Counted from the first letter of the stretch, positions 1 to 9,040 are shown. The stretch: 64,000 nt of DNA from VFKI01 sp964647825 (GCA_964647825.1 CAZYJL010000002.1:124001-188000), one strand, 5' to 3'. The notes: a model not told the origin generated them from the sequence alone. Made by a program: numbers and translations.

Positions 1-246
1 TTTTTTTTCTAAAGCGCGTTGAATAATTTTATCATCAATATCGGTAATATTACGCACATAATTTATGTTGTAACCGGAAAATAAAAAATAACGCGCCATC
101 ATATCAAACGCCGTAAAACTGCGCGCATTCCCTAAATGAATATAATCATACACTGTCGGTCCACAAACATAAAAACTCACCTGCCCCGACACAAGCGGTT
201 TAAAAACATCTTTTTGTCCCGTCAATGTATTATAAACAGTTAACAT
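1..246 (-). CDS. cysS: Cysteinyl-tRNA synthetase, N-terminal part (cut by window edge)
   Basis: Charges tRNA-Cys with cysteine in the cytoplasm. Translating the minus strand from the ATG at 246 gives an 82-residue start with the class I synthetase signature: CGPTVYDYIHLGNARS (HLGN is the HIGH motif and the Cys of CGPTVY is a zinc ligand in the family), followed by NVNYVRNITDIDDKI. The rest of the gene lies beyond base 1. It runs in the same direction as gltX and is separated from it by an inverted-repeat element. Family identity is clear. Confidence 0.93.
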   Translation of the reverse strand, partial: MLTVYNTLTGQKDVFKPLVSGQVSFYVCGPTVYDYIHLGNARSFTAFDMMARYFLFSGYNINYVRNITDIDDKIIQRALEKK

Positions 247-292
247 AGTATTTTCTTATGCTCCGCAATTTTTTAATCAATTTTATATTATT

Positions 293-477
293 CGTAACTA
301 CTCAGGTAGTCAGGTTTTTTTACTTGACTGCATAACACGGGTCCCGCAGAGACAGCATTTTATCGAAGCAAGCGCCCTTTCATGACTCATGAAGCGTGTT
401 TCCATTGGTAAAATGCAACCTGCTGTTGGGCGATTGCGGTCAGTCAAGTAAAAAAACCTGACTACCTGAGTAGTTAC
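293..477. repeat. Inverted-repeat element, family A, copy 1 (MITE-like)
   Basis: A 185-bp element. Its two ends (294-330 and 441-477) form a perfect 37-bp inverted repeat starting GTAACTACTCAGGTAGTCAG. The interior also folds (gcatttta near 355 against taaaatgc near 410), so the whole unit can form one long hairpin or cruciform. A possible 7-bp target duplication, TATTATT, flanks it (286-292 and 478-484). The second copy reads into the gltX stop codon. A diverged copy lies at 34293-34477. There is no ORF inside, so it would be non-autonomous. Confidence 0.85.
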
Positions 478-479
478 TA

Positions 480-1910
480 TTATTTTTTATAACTTTCTAA
501 TTCCTTTAACACCGCATCAACCCTCGCCAACATCGCGTCTTTACCTAGTAAATGCGCAATGGCTTGTAATTCTGGACCATCTAATTCACCTGTCAGTGCT
601 ACTCGTAAAGGTTGATATAATTTTTTTCCAGATAATGTCAACGTTGCACTCATATCCGCACAAATCTTTTTAATATCTTCGTGATGTTCTTCAATTGCAT
701 TTTTTAACGTCACAAAATAATTTTTTCCTGCTGTATGTAATAATTCTTTAGCATCTTCATTTAACAATACTATTTTCTCAACGAATAATTTCTCTAACCA
801 ATACTGAGCATCACGTGGAAACAAACAATTTTCCCGCATAATTTTCACAAACAAAGTTTTCTTTGCTGCAGGAATGTCTGTCATATTGACCGCAATCTGT
901 AACCAAGCCAACGTAGCTGCATCATCTAATTTTCTAACTACTTCTTTTTGCCAATGCAATAATTGACTATGATCAAAACGCGCCGGTGAACGACTCAATT
1001 TTTCTAAATTAAACTCGCGCGCCAAACTTACAAAATCTAATAAATCATGCGAAGCATACACATGACCCAGTCGCGCTAAATAATTCGCCAATGCCAATGG
1101 TAAATACCCTTGTTGCTGTAATTCTTGCAAAGAAAAACTGCCGTTACGCTTCGATAGTGGCGCGCCATCTGCACCCGTAATTAAAGATAAATGGCCATAT
1201 TGCGGTGGCGTTAATTCTAATGCTGCCAAAATCATTAATTGCCTCGGCGTATTCGCAATATGATCTTCGCCGCGCAACACATGACTGATTTTCATGGTGG
1301 CATCATCAATGGCATTACAAAATAAAAATGGCGCAGTGCCATCGGCGCGACGAATAATAAAATCACCCATATCATCAGCAGAGAATTTTTGCGGGCCTTT
1401 CACTAAATCTACAAATTCTATCGATGTATTCTGCGGCACAATAAAACGATATGCAGGTTTTGCGCCCTGTGCAATTTTTTCAGCAACGACTTCTGCTGAT
1501 AACGCACGGCACGTCCCAGGGTAACGCGGTGGCTGACCGCGCGATAATTGTAATTTACGATTTAATGCCAATTCCGCATCCGAACAAAAACACGGATAAA
1601 TCAATTTTTTTTCTTCGAGAATTTTATAATATTTTTCATAGATGGGATGACGTGCAGATTGTAAATACGGACCATATTGACCTGAAATATCTGGTCCTTC
1701 CTGCCAAGTTAATCCTAACCAATGCAAATCTTTTTCTAATTGTGCGGCAAATTCTGTGCTGGAACGTGCCTGATCTGTATCTTCAATACGTAACACCAGC
1801 GCGCCTTTTTCTCGCGTTGCCAGTAATGCATTAAACAACGCTGCACGTGCATTACCGCAATGAATATAGCCCGTTGGACTTGGTGCAAACCGTGTACGCA
1901 TCACTGTCAT
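480..1910 (-). CDS. gltX: Glutamyl-tRNA synthetase
   Basis: Attaches glutamate to tRNA-Glu. The class I motifs are visible: RFAPSPTGYIHCGNAR near the N terminus (HCGN is the HIGH equivalent) and PLSKRNGS as the KMSKS loop. From the chosen ATG at 1910 the protein has 476 residues, normal for a bacterial GluRS. I prefer this start to an upstream one because it overlaps the pdxJ stop as ATGA and leaves only MTVM before RTRFAPSPTG. An ATG three codons further in (1901) is also possible. It is the last gene of a recO-pdxJ-gltX run with overlapping ends, so translational coupling is likely. Confidence 0.96.
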   Translation of the reverse strand: MTVMRTRFAPSPTGYIHCGNARAALFNALLATREKGALVLRIEDTDQARSSTEFAAQLEKDLHWLGLTWQEGPDISGQYGPYLQSARHPIYEKYYKILEEKKLIYPCFCSDAELALNRKLQLSRGQPPRYPGTCRALSAEVVAEKIAQGAKPAYRFIVPQNTSIEFVDLVKGPQKFSADDMGDFIIRRADGTAPFLFCNAIDDATMKISHVLRGEDHIANTPRQLMILAALELTPPQYGHLSLITGADGAPLSKRNGSFSLQELQQQGYLPLALANYLARLGHVYASHDLLDFVSLAREFNLEKLSRSPARFDHSQLLHWQKEVVRKLDDAATLAWLQIAVNMTDIPAAKKTLFVKIMRENCLFPRDAQYWLEKLFVEKIVLLNEDAKELLHTAGKNYFVTLKNAIEEHHEDIKKICADMSATLTLSGKKLYQPLRVALTGELDGPELQAIAHLLGKDAMLARVDAVLKELESYKK

Positions 1911-2671
1911 AAAAAAATTCCCCTTGTTTGTAATAAACAATTTTTCATTTCGCGTACTGCACGCTCCAATCCCCAAAAAACAGCGTGCGAGATAATCGCA
2001 TGACCAATATTTAATTCATTGATTTCAGGTAACGCAGCAATCGGCATGACATTTTGATAATGCAGCCCATGTCCGGCATTGACAATCAAACCGGCTGCTT
2101 TTGCCGCACGCACCGCGGTGATTATGCGCTTTAATTCCTTTTCTTTTTCAATCGAATCGACTGCGTCGGCATAGGCACCCGTATGAATTTCTACAGCTGG
2201 CGCACCACTCGCGTGAGCGGCTTCAATTTGTGCTAAATCTGGATCGATAAACAATGACACTTGAATATTAGCTGCGTGTAAGCGTGCGCACGCATCGTAT
2301 ATTAAAGCTTTCTGCGCTAACACGTTTAAACCACCTTCTGTGGTTAATTCATCGCGTTTTTCCGGCACCAAACAACAATGCGCCGGGCGAATCTGTTCCG
2401 CATAAGCTAGCATTGCAGTGGTTGGCGCCATTTCTAAGTTTAAGCGCGTCGTAACAACTTGCTGAATTAATTCGACATCACGCGGCTGAATATGTCGTCG
2501 ATCTTCGCGTAAGTGCACCGTAATACCATCAGCACCACCGCGCTCTGCAGCAAACACCGCTTCGAGTGGATCAGGATAGCGTGTCAAACGTGCCTGACGC
2601 AAAGTAGCGACATGATCGATATTCACCCCTAATAAAATTGGATTGTTAAGCTGGGCACTCATCTCACTCAT
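1907..2671 (-). CDS. pdxJ: Pyridoxine 5'-phosphate synthase
   Basis: Condenses 1-deoxyxylulose 5-phosphate with 3-amino-2-oxopropyl phosphate to make pyridoxine phosphate, the last ring-forming step of de novo vitamin B6 synthesis. Family motifs visible are GVNIDHVATLRQAR, GADGITVHLREDRRHI, LNLEMAP and VNAGHGLHYQN. At 254 residues it is slightly longer than the usual 240-245. The start ATG overlaps the recO stop by ATGA (2668-2671) and its own stop overlaps gltX in the same way. The recO-pdxJ pair is typical of gammaproteobacteria. Confidence 0.96.
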   Translation of the reverse strand: MSEMSAQLNNPILLGVNIDHVATLRQARLTRYPDPLEAVFAAERGGADGITVHLREDRRHIQPRDVELIQQVVTTRLNLEMAPTTAMLAYAEQIRPAHCCLVPEKRDELTTEGGLNVLAQKALIYDACARLHAANIQVSLFIDPDLAQIEAAHASGAPAVEIHTGAYADAVDSIEKEKELKRIITAVRAAKAAGLIVNAGHGLHYQNVMPIAALPEINELNIGHAIISHAVFWGLERAVREMKNCLLQTRGIFL

Positions 2672-3414
2672 GTCATCACTTCCTCTGTTTTTCTGGTTTT
2701 GACAAATAATCGTCGACTCTGTAGTGGGCGTGCACCCGGCAAAGCCGCTAATGCCATGCGTAGTAGACGCTTCGCGTCGCGCAATGAATTCTCATCAGGA
2801 AGCGCGCCAGATGCAAGCGCCAAAAGGCTTTTTCCTGAAAAAACCGTGTCACAACGCGCCATTTCATCTGCGGAAGACAAGACAAACCCTTGCCCCGGAT
2901 AAAATCGATAAAAACGCTCAGCAAAAAAAGGCTGCGCATCCGGGATGGATTGTATAAATAATAATCCATAGCCTAATTCTTCTAAGAGTTGTTTTTCGAA
3001 TAAACGCAGTGTTAATTCAAGTGAGTTCGATGCTGATGACGCAGCGATCGCCGTCAGTGTCCGACTATACGCCGCAAACAGCGTGGGAGATGCATCGGAT
3101 TCGGGTAAGAAACGTACCAATAATTCATTGAGATAAAAACCACTTGCTAACCGTTCGCCTTGTAAAAACAAAGGTAAACCGTTCGATTCGGCGCTTTGCA
3201 AGGTCATTAAATCCCCACGCCCTTGAAAAGATAAGACTAGTGGCGAAAAGGGTTGTAACACAGCACGTAACTTTGAACGCTCTGTCCGCACACCGCGGGC
3301 AACGAGTGCAATCCGACCATAATCGGCAGTTAACACTTGTAATAATAGGCTGGTTTCACGAAAAGGACGTCGATGTAAAATATAGGCTGGTTGTAACGTA
3401 ATCCGCAAAATCAT
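2668..3414 (-). CDS. recO: DNA repair protein RecO
   Basis: Recombination mediator that works with RecR to load RecA on SSB-coated single-stranded DNA. The N-terminal OB fold shows the family signature QPAYILHRRPFRETSLLLQVLT, followed by GRIALVARGVR. The 248-residue length is normal. The gene usually follows era directly; here 3.2 kb carrying two accessory genes separates them. It overlaps pdxJ by four bases. The 246-bp gap on its upstream side is AT-rich with no gene visible. Confidence 0.93.
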   Translation of the reverse strand: MILRITLQPAYILHRRPFRETSLLLQVLTADYGRIALVARGVRTERSKLRAVLQPFSPLVLSFQGRGDLMTLQSAESNGLPLFLQGERLASGFYLNELLVRFLPESDASPTLFAAYSRTLTAIAASSASNSLELTLRLFEKQLLEELGYGLLFIQSIPDAQPFFAERFYRFYPGQGFVLSSADEMARCDTVFSGKSLLALASGALPDENSLRDAKRLLRMALAALPGARPLQSRRLFVKTRKTEEVMT

Positions 3415-3660
3415 GCACCCTAAAAAAACAGAATTAGTCGAGAGTGCATCATAACAAGAATTTTATTTGGATAAATCTAAATAGACTAGGTAAATTAGCA
3501 AATTCAATACCGTCTCACGGGCTTTTTTATAAGAAAAAATTAATAAAATCAACTAAATAAGCTTCAAGCCGACTAAAAGTTATCTAATTGATTTTATCAA
3601 ATTAATTTTTAATTTTCGTGTGTATTCGCTTTAACGAAATCAACACAAAAGAAAATTTTC

Positions 3661-4878
3661 TTATAACAACCCTCTCTGGTATTTATGCAAAAAGTCTTCG
3701 ACCTCCTCTATCATTACAAATGGTGACTGGTTTTGCACCGAAGGTTTAGATTGCAATTGTGCAGGCGGAAAAAAACGCATCGTTGGCGATGTTGAGGAAG
3801 ATAATTGGGTTGCCCCAGAACACTGACTTTCTTGATTTATTAAAGAAGCATCTTGACTCTCTGACTCTTCTTGCAACAATGACAAGACATCGCTTGGAAT
3901 AGCCGCAGGATAAGGTGCAGCCATACTTGCATTCGCTACTTTTGAACTTAGCGCAACTTTTACAAAAGCGCTATTTTCATATGACGCCAGCGTCACAGGC
4001 GCAGCTGGTTTGAATAATGCTGTTTCTTTTGATCTTATTGCAAATACAGTTTTTGCTGTAGGCTCTACAACGGTTGACGATGAAGAACTTGCAACACGTT
4101 TTGGGCGTTTTGCTAAATGCTCAACTTCTGTCGTTATCACCGTTTCTTCGCGTTCGCGTTTGGAGGAGGAAGTAGAAAATTCAGAATTACTTTCAATACT
4201 AATTATATCATTTTTAGCTTTTGTAGAAATCTCAGGGAGTACAACGCACCGGAAATTATGCGGCAGAAACGAGCCTAAAAATATAAGTCTTTTAATTTCT
4301 TTATATGAACAAATAATTTTCGGATTATTAACTTGCAACAAATCAAAAATATTTTTAAGTTCACTGATTTTATTAACAGTTTTAAGATTATCACTTTCCT
4401 TTAATAAATCATCAAGATAGTGACTTTTTATAATTTTTCCATCTAATATAAAAATATCCGCGATACTTTTAATTTTTTGACAGACTTCATTTAATGAAGT
4501 GTTGCCATAAAAAATGAGTGCAATATCATTATCAGCATAACCCATACGTAACAAAATTTTAATTTTACTTAAAAGTAGATTAAACGAGGGTATCTCTAAC
4601 AAAACAAGCTCTCTTGCACGAGATTTATCCTTACTCAACAAGATAGTCAGAATATTTTTTATATTATAAAGACGATAAAGAAAATCATGTGTAGTTATTC
4701 CTACAACAGCTGATAAAAACTTTACTGACCACCCCATATCTTCGGTCGTAATCAAATTATGTTCCAAGTAATGGTTAACGGAACTGATTAATTTATCAAT
4801 ACTCATTTTGTTTTTAGGATCTGTATTATAACGCACAGACAAAATTTGAAATAATTCTAACGCTGTCGAAATATGCAT
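3661..4878 (-). CDS. Hypothetical effector-like protein with basic NLS-like cluster
   Basis: Family not recognised. The first 215 or so residues are Leu/Ile-rich and probably all helical. From about 225 to the end the sequence is low-complexity (Ser, Pro, Ala, Gln), as in many secreted effectors. A basic stretch KRER...KRPKR (about residues 240-261) resembles a eukaryotic nuclear localisation signal. The C terminus contains an acidic run (IEEVEDFL) and ends in GLL, a composition common among Dot/Icm substrates. I chose the ATG at 4878 (405 aa), preceded by GAGG about nine bases upstream, over a GTG three codons earlier. A PmrA-like promoter lies upstream. A host-directed role is inferred. Confidence 0.6.
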   Translation of the reverse strand: MHISTALELFQILSVRYNTDPKNKMSIDKLISSVNHYLEHNLITTEDMGWSVKFLSAVVGITTHDFLYRLYNIKNILTILLSKDKSRARELVLLEIPSFNLLLSKIKILLRMGYADNDIALIFYGNTSLNEVCQKIKSIADIFILDGKIIKSHYLDDLLKESDNLKTVNKISELKNIFDLLQVNNPKIICSYKEIKRLIFLGSFLPHNFRCVVLPEISTKAKNDIISIESNSEFSTSSSKREREETVITTEVEHLAKRPKRVASSSSSTVVEPTAKTVFAIRSKETALFKPAAPVTLASYENSAFVKVALSSKVANASMAAPYPAAIPSDVLSLLQEESESQDASLINQESQCSGATQLSSSTSPTMRFFPPAQLQSKPSVQNQSPFVMIEEVEDFLHKYQRGLL

Positions 4879-4985
4879 ACACTTCACCCTCGTTTATCTT
4901 TAATCACAAAAAAATCAATAAGTTATCTTTCTTATTGTATATTTATTGATCAATTGTAAAACAGCCTATGGAATAACTGAGGGGA

Positions 4986-5018
4986 ATCCTACAGCAGTCA
5001 CCTTAAGAGAATATTAAG
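4986..5018 (-). promoter_or_regulatory. PmrA-like box and -10 for the 4878-3661 gene
   Basis: Read on the minus strand: CTTAATATT (5018-5010), CT, CTTAAGGTG (5007-4999), a 7-bp spacer, then TAGGAT (4991-4986) as a possible -10. This fits the direct repeat cTTAATatT-N2-cTTAATatT described for PmrA in Legionella and Coxiella. The same spacing recurs at three other sites in the window. The predicted 5' leader is about 105 bases. Confidence 0.65.
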
Positions 5019-5060
5019 AAAAGAAAAAAACATAAGAAAAAACAACAGAATCAGTGACCA

Positions 5061-6422
5061 TCAACTTTTCTTCGCAATATAACTATCGCGTTCATCCATT
5101 TTATCAATAAGTAAACTAGGTAATGGATGATCAGAATTTTCAGAAATATCTTTCGCAAAAAAACCACGATGGATTAGCCACGATTCTAAGCCATTTAAAC
5201 TTTTATATCTCTTTTTAAGAGCAGCTATATTAAATACCCGCTTATCATCAGATTGAAATGTATTCTTTTTCCAATAATCAAACAGTTCTGGGGTCTTGCG
5301 AGGCAACAAATAGGAATAGGACTCATTATTTAAATCGTCTACCGAGATACACTGACTGTACTTTAGTAATCGCCATGGCAAGGTAGATAGACTAATACAA
5401 CTTTTATTTTCAATTACTTCAGTCTCTTGTGTTTGCTGCTGCAGTTCAGAAAATAACATGTCACCATATTTACAAAAATAGGCAATAAATTTCAAACTAA
5501 ATGTTGAGCAACTATAAAGATCTTTCTGTAAAGGGACATGGCTGATAAAAATTTCATCCACATTATTTTCACATAAAACTTTTACAATATTTCTACGCGA
5601 ATAACACATTGGATCAGAATCTAAAATAAAGGCACGAAGAGTGTTTTTCTCATAGCGAAGATAAATTGATATTGCGTGAATATCATAAATATAAATAAAT
5701 TTTGCATTATCACCTGAAAAAAGCTTTAATGCGGATAACGTTTCTCCCAAAGATTTCTTGGAGATACAATCGTTTACAATGTAAATATTATTCACATCAT
5801 AACGAATATCTGCTAAATGTTTTTCCACAATTTCACTTTTTACTAACAAAGTCAATGCTTCATCTGTTAGAAATAATTCTCCATCTCGATCGCCATTCCA
5901 CTTATCATCTATCGCACCCTCTTCAACAATAGGATTACATTCATTACGTAATAATATTTTTTTTATTGTTGGGTGACATTGATAGAAATAATCACGTGCA
6001 GATTTTGTTAAAGCAATTATATTTTTTTTAAGTCCAGGATCAACTTGAACATCGATCCCTTTTGTATAATGAACATAAAGTTTCATATATTTAAAAAAAA
6101 TATTACTATTAAAGTTAACACCATACGTCTCAGAAAAATGTAGATTTTTATCTATTACTAAATCATTTTTTTTATGATCATCAGATAAATACCGATCATT
6201 TTGAAAGCCTGTTAGCATACACACAGGAATGACATCTGCAGAATGGCTTTGCAAAAGCGTAGGTGTATGACGATAAGTCACAGAAGACTGATCAAGCTTT
6301 CTACGTTTAGCTGGCTGTAAAACAGCCTCTTTTTGAAAAGAATACTCATCACTTTCTGTAATTGTTTTTTCTGAATTATTAAGATTATCTTCTAATAATT
6401 CCAGAATTTCACTTATTCTCAT
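5061..6422 (-). CDS. Putative YopJ/PopP2-like (clan CE) acetyltransferase or protease effector
   Basis: 453 residues. The region 249-312 matches the catalytic layout of YopJ-family (C55) effectors: H249 in DIHAISIYL, D268 in FILDSD exactly 19 residues later (the H-E/D spacing of YopJ and PopP2), then Q299 and C305 in LQKDLYSCSTFSL, a QxxxxxCxxFSL pattern like YopJ's QRSSSECGIFSL. Family members use this Cys-His-Asp/Glu site to acetylate host kinases or transcription factors. Residues 37-44, PAKRRKLD, closely resemble the c-Myc nuclear localisation signal. The start is an ATG with AAGG six bases upstream. A PmrA-like promoter precedes it. The alternative is a C48 (ULP1-type) SUMO or ubiquitin protease, which has a similar active site. 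Activity is inferred, not shown. Confidence 0.68.
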   Translation of the reverse strand: MRISEILELLEDNLNNSEKTITESDEYSFQKEAVLQPAKRRKLDQSSVTYRHTPTLLQSHSADVIPVCMLTGFQNDRYLSDDHKKNDLVIDKNLHFSETYGVNFNSNIFFKYMKLYVHYTKGIDVQVDPGLKKNIIALTKSARDYFYQCHPTIKKILLRNECNPIVEEGAIDDKWNGDRDGELFLTDEALTLLVKSEIVEKHLADIRYDVNNIYIVNDCISKKSLGETLSALKLFSGDNAKFIYIYDIHAISIYLRYEKNTLRAFILDSDPMCYSRRNIVKVLCENNVDEIFISHVPLQKDLYSCSTFSLKFIAYFCKYGDMLFSELQQQTQETEVIENKSCISLSTLPWRLLKYSQCISVDDLNNESYSYLLPRKTPELFDYWKKNTFQSDDKRVFNIAALKKRYKSLNGLESWLIHRGFFAKDISENSDHPLPSLLIDKMDERDSYIAKKS

Positions 6423-6513
6423 CAGTAACCTTAAAAAATTGGATATTTCTATAAAATAATATTAATGTTTATATCAAATTTAAATTTTATAGAAAATGAT
6501 AAAGATAAAGATA

Positions 6514-6546
6514 ATATTACACTGACAACCTTAAGAGAATATTAAG
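6514..6546 (-). promoter_or_regulatory. PmrA-like box and -10 for the YopJ-like gene
   Basis: Read on the minus strand: CTTAATATT (6546-6538), CT, CTTAAGGTT (6535-6527), a 7-bp spacer, then TAATAT (6519-6514). It is nearly identical to the box before the neighbouring effector-like gene, and the two genes therefore look separately promoted but co-regulated. The predicted leader is about 90 bases. Confidence 0.67.
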
Positions 6547-6602
6547 AAAAAAAGAAAGAAATAGGAGGAAAGTGACAAATATGACTAATTACTACAACCT
6601 GA

Positions 6603-6636
6603 CTGGATGCCAGCTTAAATCATGCTGGCATGACAG
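6603..6636. repeat. Small GGATGCCAGC hairpin repeat
   Basis: TGCCAGC and GCTGGCA form a 7-bp stem around a 9-base loop, flanked by CTGGA and TGACAG. It resembles the CTGGATCCCG/CGGGATGACAG hairpins at 22782, 45690 and 63895. It lies 20 bp past the era stop and could aid termination, though no T-run follows. Confidence 0.5.
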
Positions 6637-6656
6637 AGAAAAATAACAAACTAAAC

Positions 6657-7553
6657 TTATTCATATCCCAAGCTTTTTAACGCCTTTTCATCATCTGTCC
6701 AATCACTTTTCACGCGCACCCAAAGCTTTAAAAATACTTTCTTTTGTAATAATTCAACAATTTCTTTACGCGCCAAGGTCCCAATCCGCTTTAAACGTAA
6801 GCCACCTTCACCTATCACAATCGGCTTTTGACTTTCGCGCTCCACCCAAATTAATGCATGAATTTCTAATAAATTCCCTTCTGGCTTAATCGATTCAACC
6901 ACCACTGTCGTACTATAAGGCAATTCCTGACCTGTCGTCACAATGATTTTTTCGCGAATAATTTCTGCCACTTGGAATTGAATGCCGCGATCAGTAACTT
7001 CATCATCTGGAAACAAATGCACGCCTGCAGGCATCAATTGGATTAACACATCTTCTAATGCTGTTAAATTTTCCTGTTTTTTGGCAGACAATGGAATAAT
7101 ATGCAAAAAATCATGCAAATTCTGCATTTTTTCAATAAACGGTAGTACAAGTTTTTTATCACTTAATTTATCTAGTTTATTAATCACCAAAATAACTGGC
7201 ACACCTGTTTCTTTAATTTTTGCAAGAATGCTCGCATCTTCCGGTAAAAAACGATTCGCTTCCACCACCATAACCACGACATTTGCATCTTGAATCACAG
7301 AAAATGCTAAGCGATTCATGTAACGATTCATTGCACGATTTTTTGGCCCCGTTTGCGCTACACCATGCAATCCTGGCGTATCTAAATACACAATTTGCAC
7401 ATCACCCACTGTATGGATACCAGCAATTTGATGACGCGTCGTCTGCGGTTTCGCTGACGTAATACTAATTTTTTGTCCGACCAGTGCATTTAACAAAGTA
7501 GATTTCCCGACATTTGGTCGGCCAATAATTGCTACATAACCACAGTGGCTCAT
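6657..7553 (-). CDS. era: GTPase Era
   Basis: Essential GTPase that binds 16S rRNA and assists 30S subunit maturation. G1 is GRPNVGKSTLLN, the switch region holds TTRHQIAGI, G3 is DTPGLHG and G4 is NKLDKL. A KH RNA-binding domain fills the C terminus (IGEGGLRLKRIGTLARKEI). 298 residues is the usual length. Its ATG overlaps the rnc stop by four bases, completing the lepA-lepB-rnc-era operon. Confidence 0.97.
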   Translation of the reverse strand: MSHCGYVAIIGRPNVGKSTLLNALVGQKISITSAKPQTTRHQIAGIHTVGDVQIVYLDTPGLHGVAQTGPKNRAMNRYMNRLAFSVIQDANVVVMVVEANRFLPEDASILAKIKETGVPVILVINKLDKLSDKKLVLPFIEKMQNLHDFLHIIPLSAKKQENLTALEDVLIQLMPAGVHLFPDDEVTDRGIQFQVAEIIREKIIVTTGQELPYSTTVVVESIKPEGNLLEIHALIWVERESQKPIVIGEGGLRLKRIGTLARKEIVELLQKKVFLKLWVRVKSDWTDDEKALKSLGYE

Positions 7554-8224
7554 TTTAATAAATTCTCCAACATTATTTTTGCCGCTCGCTGCTCAGCTTG
7601 TTTACGTGAAGTCCCTTGCCCTAGGGTTATCTCTGCTTGCACCGCACACTGCACAGTAAACTGCAGCGCATGGCCCTCCCCCGTCATCTCCGTCACAGTA
7701 TAAATCGGCAAAGGTAATTGCCTTGCCTGCAAATATTCTTGCAACTTGGTTTTTGCGTCTTGATAATTTTTAGGCAACTTTAATGTTTCCAATTTATCTG
7801 CATACCATTGTTGAATTAATTTTTTTATCGTTAAAAAATCACTATCTAAATAAACCGCACCCATTACCGCTTCCATCGCGCATGACAAAATCGATGGGCG
7901 CATTTTGCCTCCCATTTTTATTTCACCAGGTCCCAATAGCAAATAAGCACCTAAATCAAAAGATTCTGCTAATAACGCCAGCGTTTCACGATTCACTAGC
8001 GTTGCACGTAAGCGACTTAACTCGCCTTCTTTTGCCTCCGGAAATTGCTGATACAATAAATCCGCAATCACAAAATTCACGATACCATCGCCTAAAAACT
8101 CTAAGCGCTCATTACTCTCACAACCTTCGACACTGCGATGCGTCAAGGCCAACACCGCAAGGCTGGTTTGTCGAAAAACATAACCAATCTTTTCAGAAAA
8201 TTTTTTAAGCGCCTGCGCTTTCAA
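7550..8224 (-). CDS. rnc: Ribonuclease III
   Basis: Endonuclease for double-stranded RNA that processes rRNA precursors and some mRNAs. The RNase III signature NERLEFLGDGIVNFVIAD carries the acidic catalytic residues, and a C-terminal dsRNA-binding domain is present (DAKTKLQEYLQ to KQAEQRAAKIMLENLL). The 224-residue length matches family members. It overlaps lepB and era by four bases each (ATGA), so the three are probably translationally coupled. Confidence 0.97.
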   Translation of the reverse strand: MKAQALKKFSEKIGYVFRQTSLAVLALTHRSVEGCESNERLEFLGDGIVNFVIADLLYQQFPEAKEGELSRLRATLVNRETLALLAESFDLGAYLLLGPGEIKMGGKMRPSILSCAMEAVMGAVYLDSDFLTIKKLIQQWYADKLETLKLPKNYQDAKTKLQEYLQARQLPLPIYTVTEMTGEGHALQFTVQCAVQAEITLGQGTSRKQAEQRAAKIMLENLLK

Positions 8225-9018
8225 TGAATCGCCTCACCAATCCGCGCCCAACGAATTTTATGGATACCTTCACCCGCACTATTCCAACTCATCCAAATCC
8301 AACTAGCTTTACCTATAATATTCTCTTCCGGCACAAAGCCCCAATCACGACCATCATCACTATTATCCCGGTTATCACCCATCACAAAATAATGGCCTGG
8401 CGGTACAACCAAATCTTGAAAATCCGTGGCAGGTACTTCAGGGTTACGATAAATCGCATGTGATACGCCCAATAAATTTTCTTTATACTCATTCACATGT
8501 GTCACAAATCCTGCACCATCATTATCATCTTCTGCACGTTGTACAAAAACTTGTGGTGCTTTTTCGCCATTCACATACAACGTTTTGTTAATATAACTAA
8601 TCTTATCGCCTGGTAAGCCAATTACTCGCTTAATAAAATCAATGGACGGGTTGACTGGGAAACGAAAAACCATGATATCACCACGTTTTACTGCTTTATT
8701 CGCTAAAATTTTTGTATGTATCACAGGCAAACGAATACCATAATGAAATTTATTTACTAAAATAAAATCACCCGATAATAATGTCGGTTTCAGTGAACCT
8801 GATGGAATCCGAAATGGCTCATATAAGAAAGAACGTAATAAAAAAACTGCCAATAACACTGGAAAAAAGGAACGCGCATAATCAATAATCGCCGGCATCT
8901 CTTCCGGCGATTTGCCCGCAGCAAGACGACGCTTTGCCAAAAAACGAATATCAATAGCGACAAGCAAACCACACGCTAACATTAAATAAAATAAAATCAG
9001 TTCGAAATTAAAATTCAT
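8221..9018 (-). CDS. lepB: Signal peptidase I
   Basis: Inner-membrane protease that removes signal peptides from exported proteins. An N-terminal membrane segment (about residues 5-23) is followed by a second near 50-65. The Ser-Lys dyad is present: Ser in FRIPSGSLKPTLLSGDF and Lys in DFIKRVIGLPGD. The late family box GDNRDNSDDGRDWGFVP is intact. It lies 22 bp downstream of lepA and overlaps rnc. Confidence 0.97.
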   Translation of the reverse strand: MNFNFELILFYLMLACGLLVAIDIRFLAKRRLAAGKSPEEMPAIIDYARSFFPVLLAVFLLRSFLYEPFRIPSGSLKPTLLSGDFILVNKFHYGIRLPVIHTKILANKAVKRGDIMVFRFPVNPSIDFIKRVIGLPGDKISYINKTLYVNGEKAPQVFVQRAEDDNDGAGFVTHVNEYKENLLGVSHAIYRNPEVPATDFQDLVVPPGHYFVMGDNRDNSDDGRDWGFVPEENIIGKASWIWMSWNSAGEGIHKIRWARIGEAIH

Positions 9019-9040
9019 GCTGCACTCCTGTCACGTTCTA

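Noticed and set aside
5061..6422. Reading the YopJ-like protein as a C48 (ULP1) protease
   Set aside because: C48 enzymes usually have Trp after the catalytic His and DCG at the Cys; here it is HA and SCS with FSL following, closer to C55. It is kept only as an alternative.
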